From assembly GCA_902556205.1 (NCBI GenBank), contig CACDVH010000008.1, positions 1 through 64,000 on the forward strand: a stretch of 64,000 nucleotides of DNA, given 5' to 3'. This DNA comes from an uncultured Gammaproteobacteria bacterium. Lineage in GTDB: Bacteria > Pseudomonadota > Gammaproteobacteria > PS1 > Pseudothioglobaceae. Shown piece by piece: positions 62,701 to 64,000 of this stretch. The position numbers and the translations under genes are program-made. The notes beneath the pieces were generated by a model. That model saw nothing but the letters and a program-made list of their open reading frames with translations. It did no database searches and was not told the origin of the DNA. The first letter of the stretch is position 1. Every line of letters begins with the position of its first letter.

Positions 62701-63540
62701 ATGATTAATATTTCAAGAGTTGGAATTGGTTGTCATAAGCTCCAAGGTGGCTTAGAAAAAAAACGCTCTTATCAGATTATTTCTAAGGCTTTAGATAAAA
62801 ATATTAATTACTTCGATACTGCTCCAAGATATGGAGATTCTGAAGTTTTACTTGGTGAGTTTTTAAAAGGTCAAAATGACATAATTATTTCTTCAAAAGT
62901 TGGTCTTAATGCACTTAATCATTCAAAATTACAAAAATTTCAAAGCTACCTTAAAAGAGAGTCTAAACTTTTATTGAAAAATAACTTTGATTTTGCAAAG
63001 CGTTATTTGGATAACAAATTACAATTGCGTTATCAGCAAAATATTAAAAATTTAGATTTAAGTGCCAATTTAAATAAGCCTTCGCTCGTCTTAAGTGAAG
63101 GTGAAATAAGAAGCTCCTTAACTTCCACATTAAATAACCTCAAGCGAAATCATCTCGATATATATTTTCTGCATGAGCCAGAACAGTATACAAATATCAA
63201 AGAGATTTTAGAAGTTTTTGCTAATTTGAAAAATGAAGGGCTTATCAGATTTTATGGGTTAGGTTTTCATCGTTCACTTACTAATCGAGATAACTTTGAT
63301 GAGTCATTAATAAACCTTAGCATGTTCAAAAAAGACTTAATTTCCAGAGATATAAATTATAGTTCCTACTCAGTTATTCATGGAGCAATGGGGTATTATA
63401 AGTATGCTTTGAGTCAAATTGAGAAAAATGAATATGATGACCCAATGGATTTTCTGAATAAATTAATTGAATTACATCCTAATAAAACCTTTTTAATGGC
63501 CCCAAGTAATATCCATCAAATTTCAGGCCTAAAACTATAG
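62701..63540 (+). CDS. Aldo/keto reductase family protein
   Basis: A 279-residue (beta/alpha)8 oxidoreductase. The catalytic tetrad is visible: D and Y in FDTAPRYGDSE, K in IISSKVGL, H in IYFLHEPEQY. The NADP-binding C-terminal strand region is shortened: it ends at FLMAPSNIHQISGLKL, close to the usual SNPEHIRE-type motif. The family reduces aldehydes and ketones with NADPH. Its position six bases after the amine oxidase suggests it handles the aldehyde product (inference). An unusual Leu/Lys/Asn-rich insert lies at about residues 85-130. Confidence 0.88.
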   Translation: MINISRVGIGCHKLQGGLEKKRSYQIISKALDKNINYFDTAPRYGDSEVLLGEFLKGQNDIIISSKVGLNALNHSKLQKFQSYLKRESKLLLKNNFDFAKRYLDNKLQLRYQQNIKNLDLSANLNKPSLVLSEGEIRSSLTSTLNNLKRNHLDIYFLHEPEQYTNIKEILEVFANLKNEGLIRFYGLGFHRSLTNRDNFDESLINLSMFKKDLISRDINYSSYSVIHGAMGYYKYALSQIEKNEYDDPMDFLNKLIELHPNKTFLMAPSNIHQISGLKL

Positions 63541-63571
63541 GAATTTAAAAAGAGTTCTTTATCTGTTTGGT

Positions 63572-63599
63572 TTGGCACAAAGCAACATCATGGTAAAAT
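63572..63599 (+). promoter_or_regulatory. ndk promoter
   Basis: TTGGCA (63572-63577), 16-base spacer, TAAAAT (63594-63599), 31 bases before the ndk ATG. Confidence 0.65.
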
Positions 63600-63630
63600 A
63601 GCCGCTTTTTTAAATAATCGGAGATTGCCC

Positions 63631-64000
63631 ATGGAGCAAACTTTATCAATAATTAAACCAGATGCAGTAGCTAAAAATGTTATTGGTCAAATTTACTCAA
63701 GATTTGAAAATGCTGGATTTAAAATTGTCGCGTCAAAAATGATACATTTAGATCAAGAAATGGCTGGAGGTTTTTATGCTGTTCATAAGGACAGACCTTT
63801 CTTCAATGACTTAATGACTTTTATGACTTCAGGCCCTGTAATGGTTCAAGTCTTAGAAGGTGAAAACGCTGTTGCTAAACATCGTGAGATCATGGGTGCA
63901 ACAAATCCAAAAGAGGCTGATTCAGGAACTATCAGAGCAGATTTTGCAGAGTCTTTAGATGAAAATGCTGTTCATGGCTCAGATTCTTTGGAAAATGCAG
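63631..64000 (+). CDS. ndk: Nucleoside diphosphate kinase (cut by window edge)
   Basis: Not in the ORF track because it runs off the window; ATG at 63631 behind CGGAGA reads 123 codons without a stop. Starts [21 protein letters not shown]; the phosphohistidine is in the C-terminal [12 protein letters not shown], and [18 protein letters not shown] is conserved. It balances nucleoside triphosphate pools. About 18 C-terminal residues are missing relative to the usual 141-143. Confidence 0.98.
   Translation, partial: MEQTLSIIKPDAVAKNVIGQIYSRFENAGFKIVASKMIHLDQEMAGGFYAVHKDRPFFNDLMTFMTSGPVMVQVLEGENAVAKHREIMGATNPKEADSGTIRADFAESLDENAVHGSDSLENA

Noticed and set aside
1-64000. tRNA, rRNA, CRISPR arrays, insertion sequences, prophage or toxin-antitoxin defence islands
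   Set aside because: Intergenic regions are short and read through by eye show no TTCGA-type tRNA arms, spaced repeats, transposase or integrase genes.

Overview
The window reads as a chromosomal segment of a free-living, genome-reduced marine gammaproteobacterium. It is AT-rich and very tightly packed: many neighbours overlap by 4 or 8 bases, and only one stretch over 300 bases lacks a firm gene. The gene set points to Gammaproteobacteria: bamE divergent from fur, ftsB-ispD-ispF, mnmA-hflD, ybgC-tolQRA, ratA divergent from smpB, glyQ/glyS, yqaA-nlpD, typA. The general look, plus a SAM-II-like riboswitch of a type known from ocean bacteria, resembles the SUP05/Arctic96BD-19 (Candidatus Thioglobus) kind of genome, but no gene here proves that lineage. 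I found no rRNA, tRNA, insertion sequence, prophage or CRISPR array.

Layout. 1-4014: an accessory catabolic block. A fumarylacetoacetate hydrolase (FAH)-family enzyme, a cytochrome P450 and a glutamine-synthetase-like ligase (cut by the window edge) run leftward. An acetoacetate-decarboxylase-family protein and a MarR regulator run rightward. The shared intergenic region carries two identical 20-bp operator-like dyads. 4038-8551: miaA, a 2Fe-2S flavin reductase, bolA, the lytic transglycosylase mltD and an unknown membrane protein. 8517-13936: cell-envelope and isoprenoid genes, all leftward (ftsB, ispD, ispF, murC, murB, ddlB, ftsQ). 13970-24628: an RDD protein, xseA, smr, rpsT, hflD, mnmA, phoH, a polysaccharide deacetylase, miaB, an MscS channel, an NlpD-like lipoprotein, yqaA and glyQ. 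24761-27572: the activated-methyl-cycle genes metK and ahcY. Each sits behind its own riboswitch, SAM-II-like before metK and SAH before ahcY.

27597-42384: ccmAB, bamE/fur, znuB, prfA-hemA, ruvB-ybgC-tolQRA, glyS-dtd-yffB, trx, ruvC and a cation efflux transporter. 42385-42972 is the most intriguing gap. A Fur box lies over a promoter and is followed by about 250 bases with two perfect hairpins and a strong intrinsic terminator whose loop is complementary to Shine-Dalgarno sequences; it looks like an iron-controlled small RNA. A short ORF that abuts a peroxiredoxin follows. 43583-63540: dinG, ispB, rlmE, typA, an RND pump, leuCD-ruvA, a glutamine amidotransferase of the AsnB/NAGGN type, rnhA, a DUF455 protein, a pseudouridine synthase, ratA/smpB, HU, then a small oxidative group (PhyH dioxygenase, FAD amine oxidase, aldo/keto reductase). 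The window ends inside ndk.

A general theme is that familiar operons are broken up. ruvA, ruvB and ruvC are in three places, glyQ and glyS are 13 kb apart, tolQRA lacks tolB-pal, ccmAB lacks ccmC onward, znuB lacks znuA/znuC, ddlB-ftsQ lacks ftsA-ftsZ, and nlpD lacks rpoS. Several proteins also have unusual added segments: a long TolA with an N-terminal extension, a proline-rich linker in BamE, and a low-complexity insert in the RND pump. Best candidates for undescribed biology are the Fur-linked small RNA, the paired SAM/SAH riboswitches around metK-ahcY, and the MarR-controlled FAH/P450/GS-like/ADC block.
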